Source: Scleromitrula shiraiana (Eukaryota; Ascomycota; Leotiomycetes; Helotiales; Sclerotiniaceae). From it: 64,000 bases of DNA. The notes under the pieces were generated by a model, which was given only the letters and a program-made list of their open reading frames with translations, was not told the DNA's origin and ran no database searches. A program made the position numbers and the translations under genes. How positions within the stretch are numbered: the first letter of the stretch is position 1; each line of letters starts with the position of its first letter. Shown here piece after piece: positions 1 to 10,496 of the stretch. The DNA is taken from assembly GCA_028455995.1 (NCBI GenBank), contig JABELC010000010.1, forward strand, positions 1,013,501 to 1,077,500, written 5' to 3'.

Positions 1-69
1 ACACCACCATCACCCCGATGCAAAAATCATAACTCATAAATCGTAGATCTCCATCTCACAACTGTGCTC

Positions 70-767
70 TCAGATCGATCTCATCCTTCCAATATATTTG
101 TATATCAATTGGACATATGACTTGATCTTGAGCTGCATTTGTGCCATCTCTTCTGCGTGTGCGGAGGACGATGGCAACTGTTGCAGCATGCTGTACATGT
201 ATTTCAGAAATTGTATGAAACTGACTATAGATTGGCTTAAAACTTGGCATGCTAGCATATTGATTTCATCTTCCTCAAGCGCCACCGAGCCGAGATACGC
301 AGTTGTTTTTCTGCATGTTAGGGACGACTGCGAAAAACCAGGAAAGACTAAGATTAAGTATCAGCAAGAGAGGTTGAGCGAAGGGTTTACAGCAGAATGG
401 TAAGAACATGTAACAACGCACCTGTTCTATCGTCTGAGTAAAGTCTAGCGGCAGCATCATATAATGCCACTTGCTTCTGTACAGCAGAATGTAGTATTCT
501 CATCCTTCGCACATCAATGGTACATTTTTGACACTGGATAAGCTTTTTCCAACTAGTGACAATAGACTGTCCATTGTTGACGACTTGTTCGATATTGACT
601 TCGCCGCTTGTTGGCGTGCCTGCAGCTAGCAGTGGGATTCGTGCAAAGCATTCACAAAGTGGGCGGCATTGCCCAGAACTGTCATAGTGATCGGACAACT
701 GACTTGGCTGTGGACTTGCGGGCGAGGCACTGGGGCTAGTAGCTTGGTGGTTATTCTGGGAATCCAT
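70..767 (-). CDS. AflR-type regulatory-domain protein lacking a zinc cluster
   Basis: Two exons, 767..422 and 347..70, joined over a 74-nt intron (GTGCGT..TTAG), give 207 aa. The middle (Cys-x2-Cys near KLIQCQKCTID, then an amphipathic stretch ending in LYDAAARLY) and the C-terminal half (AYLGSVALEEDEINML, then a helix-rich segment) resemble the C-terminal regulatory domain of aflatoxin-regulator-type Zn2Cys6 factors. The N-terminal zinc binuclear cluster is absent: the first ATG is followed by a Ser/Pro/Gln-rich stretch and then the regulatory domain. It lies at the edge of a tailoring-gene cluster, which suggests a pathway regulator or co-regulator. Because no DNA-binding domain is visible it could be a truncated relic, a dominant partner, or a model missing an upstream exon. 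The family assignment is by pattern resemblance only. Confidence 0.55.
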
Positions 768-1765
768 TGGACGATACTGGGTGAGGGGGAGGGTAATTAA
801 TAATTGATGGATGATTGAAGGCAAGTAAGTGTATAAGTCTTGAATCGAAAGAGAGCTCAAATGAAATATTTGGTCATAAAATGAACCGGAGTATTTGAGG
901 CATTTAGACGCTTCGATCGAATGATGATATACTACATGTTTATCAGGAACAGCTTCGAATCATAGGTAGATAAAATTGTCGTCTCAGTTAATGATGATGT
1001 CTTATCGATGCGATGTGCGAAGGTTAGCACGTGCAATCTTACAATGCGTGCAAACGCCTATCAATGCAACTACAAGCCCTAGGCTTTACAAGAGGGGTAC
1101 ACTTAAAGTTACGGCCAATTTAAATAGGCTAGAACCACTTTGATATGGGCTCGTTAAAGCCTGGGTTTGAAGATTTTATAGTGGCTATCATAGGGTATGA
1201 CCCACTGAAAACTTTAAATATTATAATGGCCTACCGTGATATCTCGTTATAAGGATCGATCCCTGATATGAATATAATCACGCTCGTATTTAAGAACATA
1301 TATTTACGGCTTGTTGATTTCTTCACGGCAACTAAATACCTACCTAGGGAGGTAAAGAGAACCTAGAATCAAGTCAGAAAGTGATCCTTAAAGCAGGGTT
1401 TCGCTGCACATACGTATTTTCATCTCACCGATGACCTTAAGCATGTCAGCAAGCCTCAATCAACTCATTGAGACTCACTCACATAATGATAGTATATATC
1501 CATGGATATCGGCAACTATCATACTAAAAAATCTCCCGATACATCAAGAACTAGTTCCGATGGAGATTTTCGTTCTTCGCACATCGCTGCTCATTGAAAT
1601 GCAATTTCATGATGGAACGGGCTGTTATGTATGGCTGGGAGGTGTTAATGAACTCCCAAGGATGGTTATAAGAATGGATATTGCATCATCTAAAGGATTC
1701 AGTTATGTGCCAGCCTCTCATTCCCTCTTCTCAATAGTTCTCGGAGTACGTAATTGAAAGTGGCC
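768..1765. other. Intergenic region between regulator and FAD oxidase
   Basis: About 1 kb of AT-rich DNA between two divergently transcribed genes, so it probably carries both promoters. A 108-codon ATG ORF (1431..1757, +) ends just before the oxidase start. It has no recognisable motif and is not called. No clear repeat or RNA gene was seen. Confidence 0.5.
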
Positions 1766-3749
1766 ATGTCGGATGCAAATGGTGTGAGCAAAGGGCATGC
1801 ACTAGCCGTTGGACTTTCTATTCTATCAACCTTCAGTTGGCCTGTGGAGTTGGTCTCCCTTTATACTTCATCTAATACAACTTCCGAAAAATGTCGGATT
1901 CTACCTCATGATGTTACTTGGCCAAGTTCAGAAGCATGGTCGCAATTGAATTTTACCGTCAATGGGAAGCTTATCCGTAACGTCCCATTGGGTTCACCTT
2001 GCCATCTCCCAAACTACGATAGGGAACGCTGTGAATCACTCAAGGAAGTATGGGTATGGCCATCGGAGTATATCTCTTCTCCCTCGACGATCATGAGTCC
2101 ATACTTCCAGAATGAGACCTGCGATCCTTGGACACCAAAAGAGAGCCCGTGCATTCTTGGAAATGAACCGGAGTACTCTATCGAGGTGTCTTCGGCCCAG
2201 GACGTGATATCAGGTATCACCTTTGCCAAGAACAACAACTTAAGATTGGTCATAAAGAATACTGGACATGAGTAATAGCACCAGAACCATTGTAATACCG
2301 TTAGCTGACGTGAGCAAAGTTACATGGGAAGATCAGCTGGTGCAGGGGCTTTGAGTCTTTGGATGCATAATTTACGTTCTGTGGAAGTACTGCAATACGC
2401 AGAAGAAACTTACAATGGACCGGTGTTACGTGTTGCTGCGGGGACATTAGCCCTCGAAGTGTATGAAGCAGCAAATTCTCGGCATTTACGAGTTGTGGGG
2501 GGATTCTGCCCTACTGTAGGATTTGCTGGAGGTTACATCCAAGGTGGAGGGCATGGTCCATTGAGCTCAACTTATGGAATGGCTTCAGGTACGTTACTTC
2601 ATTGTTTTCCTAAGATGAATGCAAAGGTCTAAACAATATTTGTACTATCACTAACTCAATGAAGGTCAAGTCCTGGAATGGGAAGTGGTCACAGCGGATG
2701 GCAAACTAATCACTGTCTCGCCAACAAATTATTCTGATTTGTATTGGGCACTATCTGGTGGTGGAGCAGGAACTTATGCTGTTGTAATATCAGTGACCGT
2801 GCGAGCTCATGAAGACAGTCATGTAGGCGGCGCGAGTTTAGTGGTTTCTGCTGCAGAACATACACGTGACACTTATTGGGCGTCATTCGAAGCTTGGCAA
2901 TCAGTATTGCCAGCTCTTATCGATATAGGAGCCACTGCTGGCTACGCTGTGATGAAGGATGTATTCTTCATACAACCAATTACCGCTCCTAGTGTGCCCT
3001 CTACTAATATCAAAACCATATTGGATCCATTCCTTGAAAAGATGACATCACTCAATGTCAGTTATTCACTTCGACTAACAGATTCACCTTCATTCATGGA
3101 ACACTATGTTGCATATTCGGGCCCTCTTCCAAACGGATTGTTTACGATCCATCATTTGTTCGCTGGAACTATGTTACAAAGAAGTGCTGTCGAAACCAGT
3201 AACTCCGCTTTAGTTTCTACTATTAGAGAAATCGTCGACACAACAGAAGCTTTCTTGGGGTTCGTGGCACTGGATGCCAGCCACAAGGGCTCAAGAATTC
3301 CAGTGGCACTTAACTCTGTCCAGCCTGCTTGGGAGAAAACTCTCTTAACAATACTAGCACAGTATTCTTGGGACTACTCCGCGCCACGAGCAAAGAATTT
3401 AAATGGTGCAAACTTGTTGACCAACTTTGTTGTTCCAAAACTTCGTGCTTTCTCGTCGCTTTCTGCTGCCTATTTAAATGAAGGAGATTTTCAGCTCAGA
3501 TCGTGGAAACAGGAATTTTTTGGTAGTAACTATGCACGGTTGTTGGAGGTAAAGAGAAAATACGATCCAGATGGGGTCTTTTATGCACATAAAACGGTTG
3601 GAAGTGACAGCTGGGAAGTGAATTCAGAAGGAAGACTATGTCGTGTCAGGGACTTTGCTACGATTAAAGATTTCGTGGGAAGTATATCTGTTTATAAACT
3701 TTGGGAAGGTGGTCTAGATGGATTTCAATCAATGATCTCATTCGGCTAG
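1766..3749 (+). CDS. Secreted FAD-linked oxidoreductase (BBE-like, FAD_binding_4/PCMH)
   Basis: Three exons (1766..2271, 2320..2588, 2665..3749) give 619 aa. Splicing the first 48-nt intron restores a GHDYMGRSAGAG motif, with His168 as the candidate flavin-linking histidine. Exon 2 carries GGFCPTVGFAGG followed by GGGHGPLSS, with Cys about residue 232 as the second attachment point. Exon 3 starts QVLEWEVVTADGK and runs to the C-terminal substrate/BBE region (YDPDGVFYAH). This is the architecture of bicovalently flavinylated oxidases that oxidise small molecules, often in natural-product pathways. The N-terminus has a hydrophobic segment (residues 12-30) consistent with a signal peptide or anchor. 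I chose the ATG at 1766, the first in frame. The protein ends about 35 residues after the usual Cys-Arg-Val terminus. It neighbours a P450 and two FSH hydrolases. Confidence 0.9.
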
Positions 3750-3909
3750 AATCAAAAAGCGAATACTAAATTGGCAAAGTTGCTGTTTACACTCACAAGT
3801 TGAGGAGGTACACCAACTGTGTTAGCTTAATTTTGAGGTCACCACTTCATGGTTGTAAGACAGAGACAAATACAGCCCCCTCTAGGAAAGCTCACACAAA
3901 GCACTCCAT

Positions 3910-4876
3910 TCACAAAGTACGAATCATAGTCGTCTCAATAACATCGCAAATTTCCCCACTCAATACCCTTGGAATCTCATGTCCATACTGATGTTCAAAA
4001 ACTGCTGCCTTTCTCCCGTCACATAGTCTCATTACATCAATACTATGCAATAACCAGGGATCTGCACTGCCATAAATATGTGCCGTTGGTACCGAGATGC
4101 GTGCTTCATCATTCTCGGGGTGGAACATCTGGTAAAAGATTTCGCTAGCTGTAAGTTCTTGCAGTTCATCCCGCCCGCGTAGATAAGCAGGGTTGGTTAT
4201 TAGGTGCGCGGGGACTTTGGTGCGAATTGGTTGAGAAGAGGAGTTGTGAAGACGTGTAATTGGGTAATCGGAAGGAATACCGAAATAAGCTCTTGTGTCA
4301 ATCCCATGGTCGAGTGTGGGAGCAAAGGGTAGTGGAGAACAGATGAATATCCCTGCTTTAAAAAGTGGTGGCGTATGAGGAGGATTTGATAGTTGATGTT
4401 GCAGCATCATTGATGCGGCGACTGCGGCACCCTAACATCGAAAGGTCAAAGATTAGAAAATTATGTTATGATGTGTCTTCGGTGTTGAAAATGGATAGGA
4501 GAGTAATACTTGACTAAAACCCATCACTGCGTCAAATGGGCCGTTCAAGTGCATGTATTCTTTAATAAGTGCGTGTATCTTGGCCATACTTGCTGTCGTG
4601 GGAGTTTTGTACCAACATCGATAAGGGCCAGGGTAGAAGTTCTTGAGGTCAGGATCAGCATCGCAGGTGGTTGGGGCGTTGAGAAAATCAAATTCATAGT
4701 CTTCGCTCAGAAGGTCACGAAAAGCAGCTGTTTGACTTTCGAAGATACTTGCGCTGGATCCCTGTAGTCGTATTATTCGGTTAGTCATCCATCTTTTTCT
4801 TTCCATGCTTTGGCTGGCCTGATACAGATTATTCCTAAGCACTTACCATACCATGAAGGCAAAGTACACGCGGCAT
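3910..4876 (-). CDS. FSH-family serine hydrolase (alpha/beta fold), copy A
   Basis: Three exons on the minus strand (4876..4847, 4761..4510, 4431..3910) give 267 aa. The start MPRVLCLHGM joins GSSASIFESQ, the FSH1-type N-terminus (LCLHG.G.S). The nucleophile elbow GFSQG has Ser93 and is split by the second intron (FSQ|G). Candidate acid is Asp218 (YGSADPW) and candidate base is His245 (YGHEIPR). FSH hydrolases in fungal clusters release, hydrolyse or trim ester or thioester intermediates; the LovG and citrinin-type hydrolases are known examples. The substrate here cannot be read from sequence. The gene is co-oriented with and just downstream of the P450 and converges with the FAD oxidase, whose stop codon is only 160 nt away. 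Confidence 0.9.
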
Positions 4877-5331
4877 TGTTTAAGAGTGGCAATTTAGAGT
4901 GCGTTGTTTTGCTTGTTACGAGCCGTTGAGAACCTGAGTCTCTGTTTAGTTCATATACAGTTTGACGTTTGTACATGTATATTGGACATCTATATATTGT
5001 ATAGATACTCAAATGAGATATGTTTGAATGCCTGTATGCTTAACAGACCCTAACAAACTGATTAACTCGCTAGCAAACATCAGGACAATCTACTGTCAAC
5101 ATCTAAAAAGTCCTCTAATTCTACAAAATACCCGACTTTTCAGGAAAAAAATCCATTTCATCGAGAACACTCATGATGACAATTATTTACAGCCCGGTCA
5201 TCAATAATTTCGTAATAGAATTATCCGATGACTGGGATAAAAAGGTTCTATCCACGTTTCCCCTGAACTAGTTCTCTTAGCCCTTGCTGACTACATTTTA
5301 AATTCGCTAATTTCTTTGTCCAATTGCGAGA
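4877..5331. other. Intergenic region between FSH hydrolase A and the P450
   Basis: 455 nt of AT-rich sequence holding the promoter of the minus-strand hydrolase and the 3' end of the P450. No ORF, repeat or RNA gene is supported here. Confidence 0.4.
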
Positions 5332-7062
5332 CTAGTTTTTCTGCTCTGAAACCACCCGGGCTCGAATCCCAGGTGAATTATCATGTGGCATGCCAATAAA
5401 GTAATCCCCAACGATATCGACATCTCTCTCACGTGTCGTCTCGAACAACTCTAGATTGAACTGGCGGAATAGTGTTCCGATGGTCAAATACATTTCTGCG
5501 TAGGCAAGACTACCGCTATTAGTTTTCAAATCGAAGTATGAACCTTAGCGGAGGGTTGACATACTTCATTCCAAGACATATTCTAGTTCCTCTTGACCAA
5601 GCAACCAAACGTTGCTTTTCTAGATTTTTGTCCTCAAGCCATCTTTCTGGGATGAACTTTTGGGGTTCTGGAAATATTTTTTCGTTCATGTGGACCATGT
5701 AGGTAGATTGACTGACGGGTGTCTATTTCATATGTTATTATTGGTGTGGTCTCAAATATTGATATGACCGATATATTACCCCAACTGGAATTCGCCACTG
5801 CTTATATACTAATTCTTTGTCTCGTGATATACGTGGAAGACGAGAACTAAATGCATGAGAAATACGGAGACCTTCGGCCACGACGGCATGCTAGCCAAAG
5901 ATATTAGCAATCATAGTATGTCGATTATTTGTTCCGGGTGACTTACAAGGTAGGGTAAATTTTCTAATTTCGAACTGGGAACTCTCGTCTTTGGTGTTGG
6001 CGCTATCGATTTGAGTTCGTCTTGTAGCTTTTTGAGAACGTGTGGATTATCCAGAATATGGAAAAATATGACTGCCAAAGTTCTAGCTGTGGTTTCTGTT
6101 CCAGCAGTCAAGAATATGAATGCCTCGTCTGCAAGACGACTCTCATCTTTCTCCGAAGCAGGCAAATCACTATCAATAACCTCATGAAAAACAGTCCGAT
6201 AATGACCTTCTGTCTTTCTTTCGCCCGGTGCAAGTACTTTGCGAACATGTTTTCTAGTCTCCGCCTCAAAATCCACCTGAATCTTAGACAGAGGATTTAG
6301 ATAAACCAAAACTGCAGGTGGGAGGTTTTTGAAGAATTGAAATAGCCATGGGACTTGACGGCCTAGAGGGTGACCTTTACATCCCATATGGAAATATTCA
6401 ATCCAATCGATACCATAATCTTCTTTCTCCAAACTACCAACGCTCTCGCCAAATGAATATCGAGAGATAACATCCATAGTCAGAGCAGCAAATGCGCCAC
6501 TCAAATTAAATGGTTCATTTTTTGCGTGATGATCTTGAATTCTTTCTACGAGGCGATCGGCTTTGGCTTGAATAAGAGGCTCTAATGCAGTGATTGATTT
6601 CTTGCTAAAGTGATTGGCGATTGCTCCTCGTCTTCTTTTATGCAAATCATGGTCTGCTGTGAAGGCTGTGGAACGTGGCGGAAGAACATGCATCCACCAT
6701 TGAAACTTATCGGTTTTACCTCGAAGGTGACCAGCATAGATTTCATTGAAAAAGTCTGGGTCATTTATGTGTATCTCCATAGGATTGATCCGAACGATTG
6801 GGCCTAAAAAAGTTAAAACTACATTTTCGATTATTTCTATCGTACTTCCTCGTCTATAAAACTTACCATACTGTTTGTGAAGCTCCTCAATTTTCCAAAG
6901 ATATCGCCCTGATCCTACGTCGTGATAGAACTCATACCACAAGGTCAAAGCTGCCAATTTGGGACCCGGAAATCGTGCCAGGGGGTGAAAATACAATCTG
7001 TATATTCCCAAGGAGACATAGTAGAAAACAATTCCGCCAACTGCGTAAAGTATCGTTGACAT
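5332..7062 (-). CDS. Cytochrome P450 monooxygenase
   Basis: Five exons (7062..6867, 6803..5947, 5890..5780, 5722..5565, 5509..5332) give 499 aa, a normal P450 length. An N-terminal membrane anchor (about residues 4-22) is followed by the proline hinge HPLARFPGPK. After the first intron comes YGPIVRINP, typical of fungal P450s of the trichodiene-oxygenase type. The I-helix reads AGTETTAR, the ExxR is Glu357-Arg360 (EGLR), and the heme loop is WSRGTRICLGMNLAYAE with Cys437 as thiolate ligand. The first heme-loop position is Trp instead of the usual Phe. The acceptor before exon 5 was chosen because it yields GMNLAYAEM rather than GMNGSLAYAEM. It is divergent from FSH hydrolase B across 268 nt and co-oriented with hydrolase A, which supports one pathway. 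All key residues are present. Confidence 0.95.
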
Positions 7063-7330
7063 CTTGGATTATGATGACGAGTAGGAAAATATGAATTCTT
7101 CAACGTTTTCAGGCCAATTGATATAGTATCGTTTGCTACCACAAGGAAATATTCCCATAATCTCGGGTAATTTTTCGGGCAGTGGTTATGAATCTGGGAA
7201 ACATACCGACAACTTGGAAATATAATACCACGTGCTAAAAAATGATATTTATTCGCATGTGCTGCAGAAACATATATTTAGGAATAAAGTGCTGTTTAAT
7301 AATGCTTTAAAACAAATATGGTATGTCAGC
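7063..7330. promoter_or_regulatory. Divergent promoter between P450 and FSH hydrolase B
   Basis: A 268-nt gap separates the two start codons, short enough to be a shared bidirectional promoter. It is AT-rich. I did not identify a specific factor site with confidence. Shared regulation of the oxygenase and the hydrolase is inferred from geometry alone. Confidence 0.4.
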
Positions 7331-8254
7331 ATGAAGATACTATGTTTACATGGATGGGGAACTTCCGGTTCGATTCTCAAGCAACAATCAGCTGTTATGA
7401 GGAGATTCTGTGATGAAACATACGAATTTGTGTTCTTAGATGGGGATGTTCATTGTCAAGCAGCAAAAGGTTAGTTCCTGGCCTGATTAATATACAACAT
7501 TAGATACTAACTTTTTATCAAAGGGCTTGATAGTAGTGATGGACCGTTTCTATGCTATTACAACAGTTTTGCTCCATCAGAGATATCCAAGGCATGTCTT
7601 ATGATAGACACCATCATCGAAGATAGAGGACCCTTTGACGCCATTTTGGGATTTAGTCAGGGAGGATCACTAGCACTCACATATCTTCTTCGCCATACAA
7701 TAGAAACACCAGAAGTGCCTCCTCCGTTTCGCTTCGCCATATTGTGTTCCACAGTCGTGGCATTTTCACCGTGGACATGGTTCGGACAAGAGATCCTAAA
7801 CGATCTCACTGATCAAGACCTTGAAACTCTCAAAAATTTCCCAATCTGCGACTTTTCGAAATTAGATGGGAAGAAACGAATTATGTGCGAATCATTGTCC
7901 CGTGTATTTGAGATAGCTCGTAATGGTGGATTCATAGAAAGTGATACTCCCGGTGGTAGTTTCCCCGCAAATTCTACTTATGAAAATCTTCCTCGGGTTA
8001 TGCATCCTCAACTGCTGTCCGATGCGGAAAAAGTCCAGATTCCGACGATTCATGTTACTGGAGCCAAGGATGATAGGGGGATGGTTGAATTATCAAAGTT
8101 AATGGTTGGGAGCTGTAATCAATTAGAAGTGCAGCAATTGATGCATCCGGGAGGTCATGATCTACCGAAAGATATGAGGAATGCAAGGTTGTTGGCGAAA
8201 GCTATCGAATCAGCGAATGATAAAAGCTTAAGGCAGAGATTTACGAAGATATAA
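7331..8254 (+). CDS. FSH-family serine hydrolase (alpha/beta fold), copy B
   Basis: Two exons (7331..7469, 7524..8254; 54-nt intron GTTAGT..AAAG) give 289 aa. The N-terminus MKILCLHGWGTSGSI is the FSH signature. Ser91 lies in GFSQGG, the candidate acid is Asp229/230 (TGAKDDRG) and the candidate base is His258 (GGHDLPK), so the triad looks complete. The start is the ATG just before KILCLHG; an upstream out-of-frame ATG lies 9 nt away. It shares the N-terminal and nucleophile motifs with copy A 2.5 kb away but diverges strongly in the lid region. The two are therefore old relatives or independently recruited, not a recent tandem duplication. The role is probably cleavage or release of an ester or thioester intermediate in the local pathway; the substrate is unknown. 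Confidence 0.9.
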
Positions 8255-8377
8255 TAGTGCCAATTCAAAAAACTGCAGCAACCTCTGACAACGCAATCAA
8301 AACTAGTACAACCTGTGAAGCGTTATCGCTGATATATGATTCATACCAAACATCGATGACAACAATTGAATAATATC

Positions 8378-8692
8378 GAAATTTCACCTGATCTATCCGT
8401 TTGCAAAAACAAGATCCTAGCAAATAGATATAATTTGGGGGTTTCATTCTGATAGACGAAAAAGAAGGTCGAAAGTATCTCGAGCCGTTGTTTCTGCTCA
8501 ATTTGAAAAACAAATTGCTTCGTGTCACACAAAAAGGAGCATAGTCAAGAACTTATCGATTGATCTATCTAGAGGGGGAGCGAAGCTCCCTCTATATATA
8601 CTACGATATGACACTAAGGGTGCGGAGCACTCTAAGTCATATCTAGTTGATCACCTGATCTATCCTTTTGTGACACTTCGAAATTTCAATAT
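8378..8692. mobile_element. Putative double-hairpin/MITE-like element with rearranged repeats
   Basis: Between the stops of hydrolase B and the MFS gene lie two adjacent hairpins. Hairpin 1 (8571-8593) has arms AGAGGGGGAGC and GCTCCCTCT around a GAA loop. Hairpin 2 (8605-8643) has outer arms GATATGAC/GTCATATC and an inner GTGC-GGA-GCAC stem. They are bracketed by near-inverted segments sharing GTGTCACA and AAAAGGA (8518-8538 versus 8663-8680). A 15-nt direct repeat, TCACCTGATCTATCC, occurs at 8384-8398 and 8651-8665, and CGAAATTTCA recurs at 8378 and 8679. There is no coding capacity. The paired GC-rich stems in AT-rich DNA resemble double-hairpin elements of fungal mitochondrial genomes, or a small non-autonomous DNA element. 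Exact boundaries are uncertain. Confidence 0.5.
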
Positions 8693-8853
8693 GACCACTT
8701 TGAAGAATGAAGCACGAATAGGTAACTGATATACAGAGAAACAAATTAAAATGTGTATTAATCAATTATTATAGGTTAAATGGCATACCCTTCTAATGAA
8801 CCCTGAGTATATCTATGAAAAGCCATATCATGCAGTTACCACGCCACTAACAT

Positions 8854-10496
8854 TTAGAAGCTTCTGGCAAACTTTCCTCTAGCACGGATAGAAGGTCCCA
8901 AAAAATAAACAAGATACAGCCCTGGAACTACAAAACCAAGTGTGATAAATCCAAGCATAGCCTGTGACCATTTCAATTCCATATGAGCTAATATAACTGG
9001 AATGAGATGTACGCAAGCAGCTTGAATGACAACTGAAGGTACCAAATATGCAGCTAGGGCAGCACCAGCAATATTTGGAAAGCAATCTATACGAAAATAT
9101 GATTAGCTATGGGAATGATACTTGACGAATAAAAGAAACTGAAGAACGCACCAGTTATATAGTTAAGTTGAGCGAGGAATAAGAGCGAGTCAACCATTGC
9201 AACAATTCCAACTGTAACGATCTGATTCCAATAACTGTGACTTGGTCCGCTCGTAAATGCAGACCAGAAGATTGCTACGGGGAATAGCCAGATTAAACCC
9301 AATGACGTGAGGAAGCGAGCTTCGGGACGCCGGGAAGCGTCTTTGTTCTTCAGGAAACGACGCATTGCAAAACTCTGGACAGGTATGAAGGCAAAAAGAA
9401 CGACCACAGCCACAATAGCCGTAGTTGAGTTCTTAATGGCTTGATAAAGGCTGTAATATGGTTAACATCTGGTGATATCGTGCAGGTTCGTGCGTCAGTT
9501 GGAGATGGGGACAACATACGTCAAGTGTTTTTCGGTAATATAGGTTACAACCGTGCCACTAATGAAGACTAGCAAGATTCCATTCGCAATACTGTTGTAT
9601 ATGCCAAGTATCCATACGATTGGATCCGATGCATATAATCGTGGTATGATAGTAGCAGCATAATTCCACTTGGAGGGAGCCACATCACTTGGAAAGACTT
9701 CCTTGGGTTCTGAAATATCACGAGCAGATGAATCTATCTCGGAATCAGACAAGTGGCTACCATCGGCATGTTTTGGTTTTGAATCGTTCGACACAGACTG
9801 CTGAGATGTTTGGCGTATCAAAGTCTCCGGGACAAACGCCATGATGATTGATAAACCTGCACCGATGATTAAATTGACGAGAAATATCCATTTGAGACCT
9901 AGGGGTGATTCAATGATCCAATACGAAGAGAGAGTGCCAAGGACTGGACCAATTGATCCACCAGCTACCCACAAGGCCATAGGTTGCGCGGCGTCAATAT
10001 TGTCACCAAATAGATCTGATATCGTAGCCCCAACATTTGAAATTGCAGGCGCGCCAGATACACCAGCGAGGAACATGAAAATAACGATCATTGGATAGTT
10101 TAGTGGATATGCAAGCCCCTGAAATTCTGAATATCAGTGTTGGAGTAGGGGAATAGCGTGAGGAGAAGATTGCTGACCAAATTAAAGATGGCAAATGTTG
10201 CCGTCGCTCCCACATATACCCATCTCCTTCCGATTAGATCACTAGAGACATAATCAATATCTGAGCGGCCTCGTTTATTTATATGATGCATACGTGATTG
10301 GACCTAATAAAAAAAGTCCCACAAGATTCCCAACAACGTTCATAGATGCACCTAGAAGATATACTTGATCACTAATATTGTATTTGAGCATCAAGGCAAC
10401 TTGCGTGTTGGAGTATGATTTGGAAAGAAGAAGGATAAAAGTCTCTAAAACCGAGTATATTGTTACAATAAGCCATCGCTTCCATGGCGAATCCAT
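8854..10496 (-). CDS. MFS transporter, 12-TM type (DHA1-like)
   Basis: Five exons (10496..10294, 10241..10178, 10118..9520, 9450..9152, 9086..8854) give 465 aa. The first two exons join to give the motif-A-like loop DLIGRRWVYVG after TM2. Hydrophobic segments are spaced as in a 12-TM major facilitator, with a polar central loop rich in Ser/Asp/Lys (roughly residues 205-245) between the two halves. Fungal members export drugs or secondary metabolites or take up small molecules, and direction cannot be told from sequence. Its position beside P450 and hydrolase genes suggests export or trafficking of the cluster product. All introns keep frame and have GT..AG ends (one donor is GTCAGC, one GTGCGT), and no lesions are seen. 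Confidence 0.88.

Noticed and set aside
1431..1757. 108-codon ATG ORF just upstream of the FAD oxidase
   Set aside because: It has no recognisable motif, no signal peptide and no splice partner, and it lies in what should be the oxidase promoter.
5350..5375. B-box-like sequence suggesting a tRNA (GGCTCGAATCCC)
   Set aside because: It lies inside the last P450 exon, and no cloverleaf or A box fits around it.
8265..8532. Two overlapping minus-strand ORFs after FSH hydrolase B
   Set aside because: They overlap the repeat element, have no motifs and are probably chance ORFs.
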